The notes under the pieces: generated by a model
What the model was told of the DNA's origin: nothing
The model's database searches: none
The model's input: only the letters and a program-made list of their open reading frames with translations
Assembly (NCBI GenBank): GCA_030610855.1
Contig: JAUWQY010000003.1
Span: 1 to 64,000 of the forward strand
Length of the DNA: 64,000 bases
Source of the DNA: Dehalococcoidia bacterium
GTDB lineage: Bacteria; Chloroflexota; Dehalococcoidia; GIF9; AB-539-J10
Direction: 5' to 3'
Shown here: piece by piece, positions 18,999 through 27,600 of the stretch
How positions within the stretch are numbered: the stretch's first letter is position 1
Layout: each line of letters starts with the position of its first letter
Made by a program: the position numbers and the translations under genes

Positions 18999-21116
18999 AT
19001 GAAAAGAGTAAGTATGATTCTGATTGTGGCAGTCTTGATTGCAGGGATAGTGGGCTGTGTTGATACTTATTATGACCTCACCATCTCGAGCACCGAGGGT
19101 GGCTCTGTAACCACGCCTGGTGAGGATACTTTCACCTATGATGAAGGAACAGTGGTTGACTTGGTGGCAACTCCGGCTGCAGGCTATCGGTTTGACGAGT
19201 GGACCGGCGACGTGGACACTATTGATAATGTCCATGCTGCTTTAACCAATATCGCCATGAATGGCGACTACTCTATCACCGCCGAGTTTGTCAAGCAGTA
19301 TAACCTCTCCATCAACAGCACAGCGGGAGGTAATGTAACCACACCCGGAGAGGGAGTGCTTACCTATGACGAGGGAACGGTGGTCGACCTGGTGGCTGAG
19401 GCTGAGGAAGGTTATTATTTCGTCGAGTGGACTGGCGATGTGGACACCTTCGGCAATATCACTGCCACTATAACCACCATCACTATGGACGGCGACCATA
19501 CTATCACCGCAAACTTTGAAGAATATACACCCATGGTCACTGTAGGCGGTTGGCACATAGTAGGGCTCAAGACTAACGGCACTGTGGTCGCCGTGGGAGA
19601 AAACTACTATGGTCAGTGCAATGTCGGTGACTGGACGAACATCGTCCAGGTCTCCACAGGCTGGCTGCACACGGTGGGGGTTAGGTCCGACGGCACCGCG
19701 GTGGCCACGGGAGACAATGGATACGGGAAGTGTGATGTTGACGGCTGGACGGACATCATCCAGGTTGCCGGAGGCCGGCATTACACGGTGGGACTTAAGT
19801 GCGACGGCACCGTAGTCGCCGTGGGACGGAACATCTTCGGGCAATGTGATGTTGGCAACTGGACGGATATCATCCAGGTCTCCGCAGGCTTGGGGCACAC
19901 GGTGGGACTTAAGTCCGATGGTACTGTGGTCGCCGTGGGAGACAACGAGTACGGCCAGTGTGATGTCGGTGGCTGGACAGATGTCGTCCAGGTCTCAGCA
20001 GGCAGGCTGCATACGGTCGGGCTTAAGGAGAACGGCACCGTGGTCGCCGTGGGACGCAACGGCTACGGGCAATGTGATGTCAGTGGCTGGACGGACATCA
20101 TCCAGGTTTCCGCAGGTGAGTGGCATACTGTGGGACTCAAATCTGATGGCATCGTTCTCGCCTTGGGTTACAACCCTGAGGGCGAGCTCGAAGTTGAAAA
20201 CTGGACGGACATCGTCCAAGTCGCGGCAGGCAGCTATCTCACGGTTGGCCTTAAGTCTGACGGTACTGTGGTTGCTACGGGGCAGTACTTCCGCGGGCAG
20301 TGTGATGTCAGCGGCTGGGCAGATATCTCCCAGGTGGATGCGAACGGCAGGCACACTGTTGGGCTTAAGTCCGATGGAACAGTGGTAGCCGTGGGAAGTA
20401 ACGATCTGGGGCAGTGTGATGTGGGCAACTGGACGGATATCATCCAGGTCGTCGCAGGTAGCCATCACACGGTGGGGCTTAGGTCCGATGGCACCGTAGT
20501 TGCTATGGGGAACAACCAAAATGGTCAATGCAATGTTGGTAACTGGACAGAGACCGTTCAGGTCGCTGGAGGAGGCTGTTACACGGTGGGTCTCAAGTCT
20601 GACGGCACTGTGGTCGGCGTGGGTGCCAGCGGGGATGGCCAGCTCGAAGTTCAAGACTGGACAGACGTTATCCAGGTCGCCGCAGGCGACATGCACACTA
20701 TGGGGCTTAAATCCGATGGCAGAGTGGTCGCTGTAGGACGGAATGAGTACGGCCAGTGTGATGTCGGTGGCTGGACAGATGTCGTCCAGGTCACCGCAGG
20801 CATCTATCACACCCTGGGGCTTAGGTCTGATGGCACAGTGGTCACCGCGGGAGACAACGAGTACGGCCAGTGTGATGTCGGTGGCTGGACAGATGTCGTC
20901 CAGGTCTCCACAGGCTACTATCACACGGTGGGGCTTAAGAACGACGGCACCACGGTGGCCGTGGGATGGAACGACTGGGGCCAGTGCAATGTCGACGGTT
21001 GGACTAACATCGTCCAGGTCGCGGCAAACTGGCAACACACGGTGGGCCGTAAGTCCGATGGGACCATGGTGGCCGCGGGCCCAGAGGTTCAGCTTGCCAA
21101 ATGGGATTTGTTCTAG
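18999..21116 (+). CDS. Lipoprotein with two InlB-type repeats and about 14 RCC1-like repeats
   Basis: GIVGC lipobox; repeated IQVSAGxxHTVGLKSDGTVVAVGxNxYGQCDVGGWTD, 38-aa period. Confidence 0.85.
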   Translation: MKRVSMILIVAVLIAGIVGCVDTYYDLTISSTEGGSVTTPGEDTFTYDEGTVVDLVATPAAGYRFDEWTGDVDTIDNVHAALTNIAMNGDYSITAEFVKQYNLSINSTAGGNVTTPGEGVLTYDEGTVVDLVAEAEEGYYFVEWTGDVDTFGNITATITTITMDGDHTITANFEEYTPMVTVGGWHIVGLKTNGTVVAVGENYYGQCNVGDWTNIVQVSTGWLHTVGVRSDGTAVATGDNGYGKCDVDGWTDIIQVAGGRHYTVGLKCDGTVVAVGRNIFGQCDVGNWTDIIQVSAGLGHTVGLKSDGTVVAVGDNEYGQCDVGGWTDVVQVSAGRLHTVGLKENGTVVAVGRNGYGQCDVSGWTDIIQVSAGEWHTVGLKSDGIVLALGYNPEGELEVENWTDIVQVAAGSYLTVGLKSDGTVVATGQYFRGQCDVSGWADISQVDANGRHTVGLKSDGTVVAVGSNDLGQCDVGNWTDIIQVVAGSHHTVGLRSDGTVVAMGNNQNGQCNVGNWTETVQVAGGGCYTVGLKSDGTVVGVGASGDGQLEVQDWTDVIQVAAGDMHTMGLKSDGRVVAVGRNEYGQCDVGGWTDVVQVTAGIYHTLGLRSDGTVVTAGDNEYGQCDVGGWTDVVQVSTGYYHTVGLKNDGTTVAVGWNDWGQCNVDGWTNIVQVAANWQHTVGRKSDGTMVAAGPEVQLAKWDLF
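19540..21070 (+). repeat. Tandem coding repeat, about 114-bp period (RCC1-like units)
   Basis: Recurring gtggggcttaagtccgatggcac...tgtgatgtcggtggctggac. Confidence 0.85.
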
Positions 21117-21293
21117 CAATGCCATAGTGATCAACAATGTTGCGGCCAAGAATACGGCTATAGTAAGCTTCTGGGCGCTGGTTTCAATGGTAGCGGCTTT
21201 ATAGGTGATAAGGTGATGCTATAGAAATCCATAGCATACCTTAGGATTAGACTACACAATTACTTGTTAAGTGTGGTTCGCAAAACAAAAGGG

Positions 21294-21331
21294 CTGGATA
21301 TCCCAAAACCAGGAGTGTCCAGCCCTTCTGG
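21294..21331. terminator. Hairpin agggctgga...tccagccct
   Basis: 9-bp perfect inverted repeat adjacent to the DUF5679-like ORF end. Confidence 0.55.
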
Positions 21332-21358
21332 ATACCGGTGCGCCTTGTAGCAGCAGTC

Positions 21359-21496
21359 CTACTTGCCGATTCTGAATACCTTCGTGCCACAGGTTAGGCA
21401 GACGCCCCGGGTTGCCGGTCTACCGTTCTTCATTGTGATTCTTCGGGGATCCTTGATCTCCTTCTTGGCACGGCACTTCATACAGTATGCTTGCAT
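21359..21496 (-). CDS. DUF5679-like small zinc-ribbon protein, 45 aa
   Basis: Own translation: MQAYCMKCRAKKEIKDPRRITMKNGRPATRGVCLTCGTKVFRIGK, two CxxC knuckles; below the ORF-track cutoff. Confidence 0.8.
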   Translation of the reverse strand: MQAYCMKCRAKKEIKDPRRITMKNGRPATRGVCLTCGTKVFRIGK

Positions 21497-21670
21497 TTGA
21501 CCCTCCTATCTCTTAGTGTGGATAGTAGGCCATTTGCGTCCGCAGTGTCAATAGCCATGATCACCGGGACTGTCAACATACGCTCACCCCTTGCTCTAAG
21601 AATGATGTAGGGTGAAGCATTCACCCAAGTTGTCGATCAATATTCCTGTGGCAGTGGACGGCCTGCAGCA

Positions 21671-21898
21671 TCATGGTGTTAGACTCGTCCATTTGCTCTT
21701 TTCATACACTCCTCCCAGCACAACTCCTATCCTGAACATCTCCATCTTGGACTTCTCTTCAGCATACCGCTTGGCAAAGGTGTCCAAGGCAGTGAAGAAG
21801 TCCGGATCGACTTCTGCTATCCACTTTGCCTGCTCGTCATCATTGAGTATCACGTCGTCCAAGTATTCACGTATTTTGTCCCTAAGTTCGTCATTCAT
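21671..21898 (-). CDS. Hypothetical small acidic protein
   Basis: Start chosen at MNDELRDKIREYLDD. Confidence 0.5.
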   Translation of the reverse strand: MNDELRDKIREYLDDVILNDDEQAKWIAEVDPDFFTALDTFAKRYAEEKSKMEMFRIGVVLGGVYEKSKWTSLTP

Positions 21899-21915
21899 AA
21901 TTTCCTTTCTGGAGA

Positions 21916-21977
21916 CCCTGCACACCGGGGGAAACCAGGGGAATCGGGGGAAACCCCCAAAACCCCAGCGTGCAGGG
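21916..21977 (-). promoter_or_regulatory. Hairpin with G-run/C-run interior (ccctgcac...gtgcaggg)
   Basis: 8-bp perfect arms enclosing gggggaaaccaggggaatcgggggaaaccccc, between two minus-strand genes. Confidence 0.5.
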
Positions 21978-21998
21978 CCACGTATTATGGTGAGGTTG

Positions 21999-22970
21999 TT
22001 ATCGTTTAGCGTGGCATACCGGGCATATGCTGGCATGGTCTTGCTCAGAGGCAAAGGTGGCGCAGGCGTTGAGTGCCCGTGGTATGCGCTCGGGCTTCCT
22101 AATGACATGACTTGACGCCCAGGTAATCAAGTTCAGCAGGTCATATGTGTTGCGTGGCGGGTTCTGAATAGCCTGGGCTCTTACAGCCTCAGCATCCGAT
22201 CCCGTTATCCCCGCCTGCCGCAGCAGTGCTTCCAGCATATGAGCTCGCTGCTCGGGCGACACTCGCTCCTGTATCATCTCACGGTAGCGATCGACAATCT
22301 CTCCTAGCGATTGGTAAGCTGCCCTCACGGATTGCCTGAACCACTGCCATATGCCATCACCTTCACCGCCCCCGGTAAACTGGGTCAGCACGGTTTTGCT
22401 TGTCGCACCGTTGGTGCAGACCAACCGCAGCACGTAGCTTTGCACTACTGGCTGTATCGTGTTGATAGGGCTGAAACTGACCAGTGCTCCGGCTCTTACC
22501 ATATCGCCACGGCGGACAGGCTGCTGCTGCGTACCCACCAGCTCCAACATGGCGGAGCGGTTGGGCAGAATACTGACTCTGTGGAAGTCAATGCCCGGGA
22601 CAGCCTTCTCAATCGTGAACACTACGCGGTCCACCGGCAGATTACGCACCCCACGATACTCGCCGAAGGCTTGTACCTGCCCTTCCTCGAGGAGTAGGTT
22701 ATATCTTTCCTTTCGTGACAGGAGTTCGGTAGCAACTCTGCCAAACAGGTCGGGGCTGAGGTTCTGGCATACCCCCCTGTGCAGACCGACAAAGCTCGTC
22801 ATTGCCTTCACCCCGTTCTCGCTCAGCGGGACAAGCTGCCCGCCGCTGCCAGGCCTGATCATCACCTGCTCAGGCTCGACAATCACCCGTGTCCTGGGTG
22901 AGTGCTCCACCTGCCTTACCGTAGTTTGACAGATGGGCTGGAGTTTTTCCAATGCTTCTATTCTGTTCAT
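21999..22970 (-). CDS. DUF932-like phage/plasmid protein with C-terminal CxxC
   Basis: FSPINTIQPVVQSYVLRLVCTNGATSKTVL; C-terminal SICPVCHAKR. Confidence 0.6.
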   Translation of the reverse strand: MNRIEALEKLQPICQTTVRQVEHSPRTRVIVEPEQVMIRPGSGGQLVPLSENGVKAMTSFVGLHRGVCQNLSPDLFGRVATELLSRKERYNLLLEEGQVQAFGEYRGVRNLPVDRVVFTIEKAVPGIDFHRVSILPNRSAMLELVGTQQQPVRRGDMVRAGALVSFSPINTIQPVVQSYVLRLVCTNGATSKTVLTQFTGGGEGDGIWQWFRQSVRAAYQSLGEIVDRYREMIQERVSPEQRAHMLEALLRQAGITGSDAEAVRAQAIQNPPRNTYDLLNLITWASSHVIRKPERIPRALNACATFASEQDHASICPVCHAKR

Positions 22971-23195
22971 GTATCCCCCTTGCTTATTCTTCTCGTCCGT
23001 TCTTGTTCTTAATACCCTTTCATAGTCGCCTCCTCACTAAAGCTAATCCGATGACCGGGGGGTTTCTGTGACATAAGGAAAGACGGGAGAATGAATCTCC
23101 CGTCCTCTGTTTTCGGCGTTAAATCGTTTATGGCCCGAGGCAGGTTCTATCTTCAGTGGGCTTCAACCGTACCAGGTGAAGGATGTCGGCCGGCA

Positions 23196-23396
23196 CTACT
23201 CAGACTTCGCTTGCTTTTCTCTCTGTTCCTGCTCCCATTCTGCTTTCGCCTTCTCCCAATCCTTGCCGAACCATTCTTGCCAGAGCGCGTCCTGTGGGCA
23301 ATCCTCGGGTGGGTGCCTCGGATTGAAGTGGGGATCATTCGGGTCATATTTCTTGCCTGACCCTGGCCGCCATCCGGCTTTCTGTTCTTCAGCCAT
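23196..23396 (-). CDS. Hypothetical small protein
   Basis: Start chosen at MAEEQKAGWRPGSGKKYDPNDP behind an RBS. Confidence 0.5.
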   Translation of the reverse strand: MAEEQKAGWRPGSGKKYDPNDPHFNPRHPPEDCPQDALWQEWFGKDWEKAKAEWEQEQREKQAKSE

Positions 23397-23449
23397 TGAG
23401 GCACCTCCTTTCATTGTAAGTATTGCATGTATAACCGTCAACCTGCCTT

Positions 23450-24196
23450 TCAGCCTTTCCCCTGGACCTGGATTTCCTTGAAGATCCGGGATAACCGGTC
23501 CGTCCACCAGGGCGGCAGCTTGTTGTTGCACTGGTAGAAGCCGAAGTTCTCCATGTCCAGCACCAGGCACGCTTTCTTCTGTGCCACCTTGCCCTTTATG
23601 CCCTTGAAGAAGTCATAGGCCTTACAGGTGAAGTCGGCCATTTCATCCCTCTCCCAAAGCTGGTGGGCGTAGGTAGGTCGCTTCCAGATGATGCGGTGGA
23701 CAGAAGTGCAGACATTGAGGTCCAGTTTTCGCGAGTAGTGACTTATGAAGAGTATGAGCTGCTCCCGCTGTCCGGCGATGGCCAGCAGTTCGTCCAGTTC
23801 CACAGCATCACCGCTCTGGCTTCTCCGGGCGTGTGCTGACTGTGCCGCCTCGTCATAGATCACCACCGCCTTGTCCTTCCATTGGCTCCTCTTAATAGTC
23901 ACCTGCATCCAGGACGGCGTGATGCGCTGGAAAGATGCCCTCTGCTTTTCGTCCATCCGGGGCATGTGGAGTATGGCCGGTAGTTTACGCCGGCTGTGCA
24001 CCCCGTTGGCGATCTCATGGGCCAGCGCCGTCTTGCCGGTCCTGATGTCGCCCATGATCATCACCACACCCGGATAGGGTATTGCAGAGTAGAGCGCGGT
24101 CTTCCGCGGCACTGAGAGGATGATTCGGGCATACTCCTCGCTTTTCCGCTTCCGGTAGTTGCGGAGCGTGTCAGTTTGGCTCTGCTTCGGTGTCAT
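23450..24196 (-). CDS. P-loop ATPase (Zot/FtsK-HerA-like)
   Basis: Walker A GDIRTGKTALAHE, Walker B KAVVIYDEAA, ILFISHYSRKL. Confidence 0.65.
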   Translation of the reverse strand: MTPKQSQTDTLRNYRKRKSEEYARIILSVPRKTALYSAIPYPGVVMIMGDIRTGKTALAHEIANGVHSRRKLPAILHMPRMDEKQRASFQRITPSWMQVTIKRSQWKDKAVVIYDEAAQSAHARRSQSGDAVELDELLAIAGQREQLILFISHYSRKLDLNVCTSVHRIIWKRPTYAHQLWERDEMADFTCKAYDFFKGIKGKVAQKKACLVLDMENFGFYQCNNKLPPWWTDRLSRIFKEIQVQGKG

Positions 24197-24449
24197 CTAC
24201 ACCCCCTTTCTTCCTTGCTAGCTTCACATAGTCGGAGAACGGATTGGGCCTGCGGAACTGCCCAACCCTGTTGAGATGCACCCAGACCACCGCCCAGTAC
24301 CCGAAGTTGTTGAACTTGTACCGGGCCAGGTTGCGATGGGCTTTCCCCTCGGCCTCATTGAGATCTTGTTCTAGCCGGGCCTTGATAGCAGTAGCCGCAT
24401 CTACTGCGTCCCCCGATGGTAGCTTTAGTTCGCATTGCTTGTGTGTCAT
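24171..24449 (-). CDS. Hypothetical protein
   Basis: Overlaps the ATPase start; same operon. Confidence 0.45.
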   Translation of the reverse strand: MTHKQCELKLPSGDAVDAATAIKARLEQDLNEAEGKAHRNLARYKFNNFGYWAVVWVHLNRVGQFRRPNPFSDYVKLARKKGGVDDTEAEPN

Positions 24450-24464
24450 AGTTCACCCCTCTTT

Positions 24465-24710
24465 CTAGTGGATGTTTATTTCCCCATCGTAATCGCCATG
24501 GCGACCTGTAACAGACTCTGCAATCCGTATGGCCTCAACTCTCTTATCCTGCCAGGATTGCCCAAGTTTGGCATCACAATAAATATCTAGCCATCCCCAG
24601 GCTGTGCCAGTGCCATGCTTAACTCTGACATTGGTGAATCCTGCTTCTATTAAGGCATCCTTAACAGCTTTGGTTTCCTCTCGATGTGTTTTATGGTTTC
24701 TCCAGGTCAT
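24465..24710 (-). CDS. Small MGE protein, possibly LPD29-like
   Basis: Start at MTWRNHKTHREETKAVK; ALIEAGFTNVRVKHGTGTAWGWLDIYC. Confidence 0.5.
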   Translation of the reverse strand: MTWRNHKTHREETKAVKDALIEAGFTNVRVKHGTGTAWGWLDIYCDAKLGQSWQDKRVEAIRIAESVTGRHGDYDGEINIH

Positions 24711-24849
24711 TTTTACCCCCTTTCTAAGGCTATTCCAGCGAGTTGGAGTTCTTGTTGCATAGCTTTTCTTGAGCTTAACTGCCCAGGGGAGGGCCGGACA
24801 GGTTATCCGGCTTGTCCGGATAGTCCGGCCCTTAGTCTGGTAAGTCAAA

Positions 24850-25899
24850 CTACCATTCCACGTTCACTGGCATAATGACGTGAATGGTCCCGTTTTGCTT
24901 GACGACTCCTGGAGATTGGGCGTTCTTTGTCCGCAGTGTTACCGGTCCGCTTGTCCTGGCCAGCACGTCTTTGATGTAGTTGCCATCGAAGGCCATCTTG
25001 GCCTTGCCCATGGCCGGCACCGGCACCGTGATTTCGCTCTTCTCATCGGCTTTGGCAGAGACGATGAGATTCGCCTGTTTGGTCTGGAACCGCACGATGT
25101 TTCTGCTGGGCTTGGTGGCCATGACCACCTTCAAGGCGTCCTTTAAGGCCGCGCTGTCCACAGTGAGGGGCTTTCCGTTCTTGGGGATCACGTGCTTGTA
25201 GTTCGGATAGGTCCCCTCAATTAGCCGTGCCGTGAGCACCAGCCCTTCACCGACAAAGCTGATATGATGCTCGCCTTTATGAAGTGATACTTTGCCGGGC
25301 ATGAGCCTCTCGATGAGCTTTATCGCCTTGCCAGGAACGATAGTCTGCTCCGACTGCCCCTTTGCCTTGACTGTCGTTTCCGCCAGTCGGAAGCCGTCGG
25401 CGGCAGCCAGCGCTATTCTGCCCTTGTCAGGAGTGAAGCAGACGCCAGTCAGGACAGGTCTGCACTCCTCTTTCGCCATAGCATAACTAATTTGCTTCAT
25501 GGCGCTTGCCAGACCTGTGATCTCGACCGCTTTCCCCTTCACCCCCGGCACCACCGGGAAGTCCTGGGATTCCTGGCATTCAATTGTGATCGCGGCTCCA
25601 GCTTCCACCTTCAGTGAGTTTGCGCCCACCAAAGATAGGCTGACTGTTTCCGTCTTCACTGCCCGGAGTAAGATTTCCAGGTCCCGAGGCGGGACGCAGA
25701 CCGCTCCCTGCCGTGTGATATTGGCCTTGCAGCTCCCTGTTACCGCGACTTCCAGGTCAGTGCCAGTGAGCGTGACTTGCCCACCGGCCGCCCGGATGAG
25801 GACAGACGTGCACACCGGCAGAAGATGCTTCCCCGGCACTGCGGACTTGACCTTGCCCAAGGTCTCCAGGAGTGCCATACGCTGTGTCGTCGCTCGCAT
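24850..25899 (-). CDS. dnaN: DNA polymerase III beta sliding clamp
   Basis: Full-length clamp-like: VLTGVCFTPDKGRIALAAADGFRLAETTV, IEGTYPNYKHVIP, C-terminal VIMPV. Confidence 0.9.
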   Translation of the reverse strand: MRATTQRMALLETLGKVKSAVPGKHLLPVCTSVLIRAAGGQVTLTGTDLEVAVTGSCKANITRQGAVCVPPRDLEILLRAVKTETVSLSLVGANSLKVEAGAAITIECQESQDFPVVPGVKGKAVEITGLASAMKQISYAMAKEECRPVLTGVCFTPDKGRIALAAADGFRLAETTVKAKGQSEQTIVPGKAIKLIERLMPGKVSLHKGEHHISFVGEGLVLTARLIEGTYPNYKHVIPKNGKPLTVDSAALKDALKVVMATKPSRNIVRFQTKQANLIVSAKADEKSEITVPVPAMGKAKMAFDGNYIKDVLARTSGPVTLRTKNAQSPGVVKQNGTIHVIMPVNVEW

Positions 25900-26000
25900 A
25901 GAGCACCCCCTTTAGTAAGTTATTGTCCCCGTTAGCGCCACCCGGGCCGCACCACTTGGCGGTGGGGACTTTGCGGCCCTGGGGAGCTCAGCTCCCCCCT

Positions 26001-26201
26001 CTATGATTTCAGTCGAAAGTCCAGCACGGCGGACAGTACCCCTTTGGCCTCGTTAAGCTCCTGGACGATAATCTCGGAGTCGGTCATCTCCTGCACATCG
26101 GACAGTATGGCCATGACAAACAGGATGCTGCCATCCACCTGCCCTAACAGGTACCGGTAAAGCCCTAACTCCATTCTGTGCCTCTCAGATACTGACTGCA
26201 T
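26001..26201 (-). CDS. Hypothetical small protein
   Basis: 66-aa ORF in operon context. Confidence 0.4.
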   Translation of the reverse strand: MQSVSERHRMELGLYRYLLGQVDGSILFVMAILSDVQEMTDSEIIVQELNEAKGVLSAVLDFRLKS

Positions 26202-26284
26202 TTGTCACCCCCTTGCATTAGACCTGAGGCTGAACGCCCCACCGCCGGGGGCAAAGTCGCCCTTGCCCCCGGGTGGTCGAGCGT

Positions 26285-26452
26285 TTAGCTCCGCGGCTTG
26301 ATGGCATTGAGGTTCACCTTAATATCACTGCCAGGGACTTCAACGAAGCCATTGGTAGTGGCTACCACCAGCGTCTTGCCTGTCTTGGACGGAACACCGC
26401 CGTTGATGGGACAGGTGATGACCAGGTTCCCATTCTTGATCTCGAACTTCAT
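26285..26452 (-). CDS. Small MGE protein, 55 aa
   Basis: Own translation: MKFEIKNGNLVITCPINGGVPSKTGKTLVVATTNGFVEVPGSDIKVNLNAIKPRS; RBS-like gggggtgct upstream. Confidence 0.6.
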   Translation of the reverse strand: MKFEIKNGNLVITCPINGGVPSKTGKTLVVATTNGFVEVPGSDIKVNLNAIKPRS

Positions 26453-26468
26453 GTAGCACCCCCTTATC

Positions 26469-26783
26469 TTATTTTGCCAATTCGCGCACGCAGGCCTTCA
26501 TCTTCTTGACCTGCTGCCGCGTGTATCCAGGACAAAACTTGTCCAGGTTGATCGTAGTCCTGACCGGCAATTTGTCAGGACTACGACCCGATAGCTCCGG
26601 TTTGAGCGTGCCGCCGCCGTTCTTGTGGAAGGCCACCACTGCCCCCTGGTATGTAACATACCGAAAGGGCCGTGGCTTTTGCTTGCGGCGTCTTGCAGCC
26701 TCGAGCTGGGCGTTACAATTACCGCAATAGCCCTTCTCCCTCGCGGGACGACGCTCGCAAATGAGGCATTTCCTCGTCTGCAT
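26469..26783 (-). CDS. Zinc-ribbon-containing small protein
   Basis: CLICERRPAREKGYCGNCNAQ; gggggtgatgt RBS before ATG. Confidence 0.6.
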   Translation of the reverse strand: MQTRKCLICERRPAREKGYCGNCNAQLEAARRRKQKPRPFRYVTYQGAVVAFHKNGGGTLKPELSGRSPDKLPVRTTINLDKFCPGYTRQQVKKMKACVRELAK

Positions 26784-26807
26784 ACATCACCCCCTTGTTC
26801 AGTTCCT

Positions 26808-27590
26808 TGGGGCTTTTGGCCCCATCGCTGGCCGCTAACAAGCCAAAGCCGGCTAGCGGCCAGTACATGGAATCAAAAACATAACTCCCCCGACCACGAA
26901 AGCCGGGGGGCTGAGCCTCGCGCCATTCTCCCTGTGACAGTCCACCCGTCCACCACGTCACGGTAGTTCCACCTGGGACTTTTGCAGGCGGATAGACTCT
27001 CATGGCCGGTAAGGGCCTTGGGGGCTTGCTATACTGCCCCTGCTGACGGCCGAACACACGCCCCGCTTACCCCACGGAGCCTCTACCAAGTAAGGACGTG
27101 GGAAAGGCGTATGCCGGCTGATGCCAGCCGCGCCCTGTGCTCTTGGAGCTAGGGGGAGATACCCCACAGCCGTACCATGAGCTGCAACCACCGTGCCAGC
27201 AGTCCACCTTTGACGTAGGCGCACTATGGCAATTGCACCCCGGTCCTTTTACGTCAGGCGGGACGGCAACCGATTCGCTCGTCGCACGCTAGGCTGATTT
27301 AGGCCAGCCGGTCCCCGTAGCTTAACCTCGCACCACGGCTAGGGCCAGGACTCGACCTTATCCCGGGAGCTGCGTTTGGAATACCCTATGCCTGGCGGTC
27401 AGACCGCAGGCATCCCGGTGTGCTCTATGTTAAGCTATTGGCTCAGGTGCCCGCGTCCCCCACCTCTAACTTAGAGGTCAGCCCCGAAAGCCCCGAGTGT
27501 GGGCACGGGTTAGGATTCCTCGGCCGCTCATAGAGTATGGGCCGTTGCAATAGCAAAGGCGACGGGCCCGAAGGCCCGCCGCCCCCACAG
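26808..27590 (-). ncRNA. Candidate large structured non-coding RNA of the mobile element
   Basis: About 780 nt without convincing coding capacity, with many perfect hairpins: cUUCGg-capped stem 27558-27583; acctcta/tagaggt 27462-27478; atgcctg-cggt-ctg-accg-caggcat 27388-27413; ggctg/cagcc 27292-27309 and 27116-27129; tgacgta/tacgtca 27211-27256; tggccgcta/tagcggcca 26829-26862; tggggc/gcccca 26808-26824. Confidence 0.6.
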
Positions 27591-27600
27591 ATCGCTCAAT

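Noticed and set aside
19242-21149. Long antisense ORFs opposite the RCC1 gene (218, 384 aa and others)
   Set aside because: They mirror the 114-bp tandem repeat of the sense gene and show repeat-derived composition; codon bias favours the plus-strand RCC1 reading.
1-21600. Left attachment site copying the tRNA-Glu 3' end (ggattcgaaccggt...)
   Set aside because: No convincing copy found by eye; ggataccggtg near 21331 is too short. The left boundary of the element is therefore inferred from gene content only.
26719-27224. Minus ORFs of 112 aa and 74 aa in the candidate RNA interval
   Set aside because: Low-complexity Pro/Gly/Arg composition, mutual overlap, overlap with the start of the 26469-26783 gene, and stems running through them; not convincing as proteins.
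26808-27590. Group II intron, tmRNA or RNase P as explanation for the structured interval
   Set aside because: I saw no group II domain V-like AGC...GUU hairpin, no tmRNA tag/CCA end and no RNase P GAGGAAAGUCC block, though only a cmscan can exclude them.
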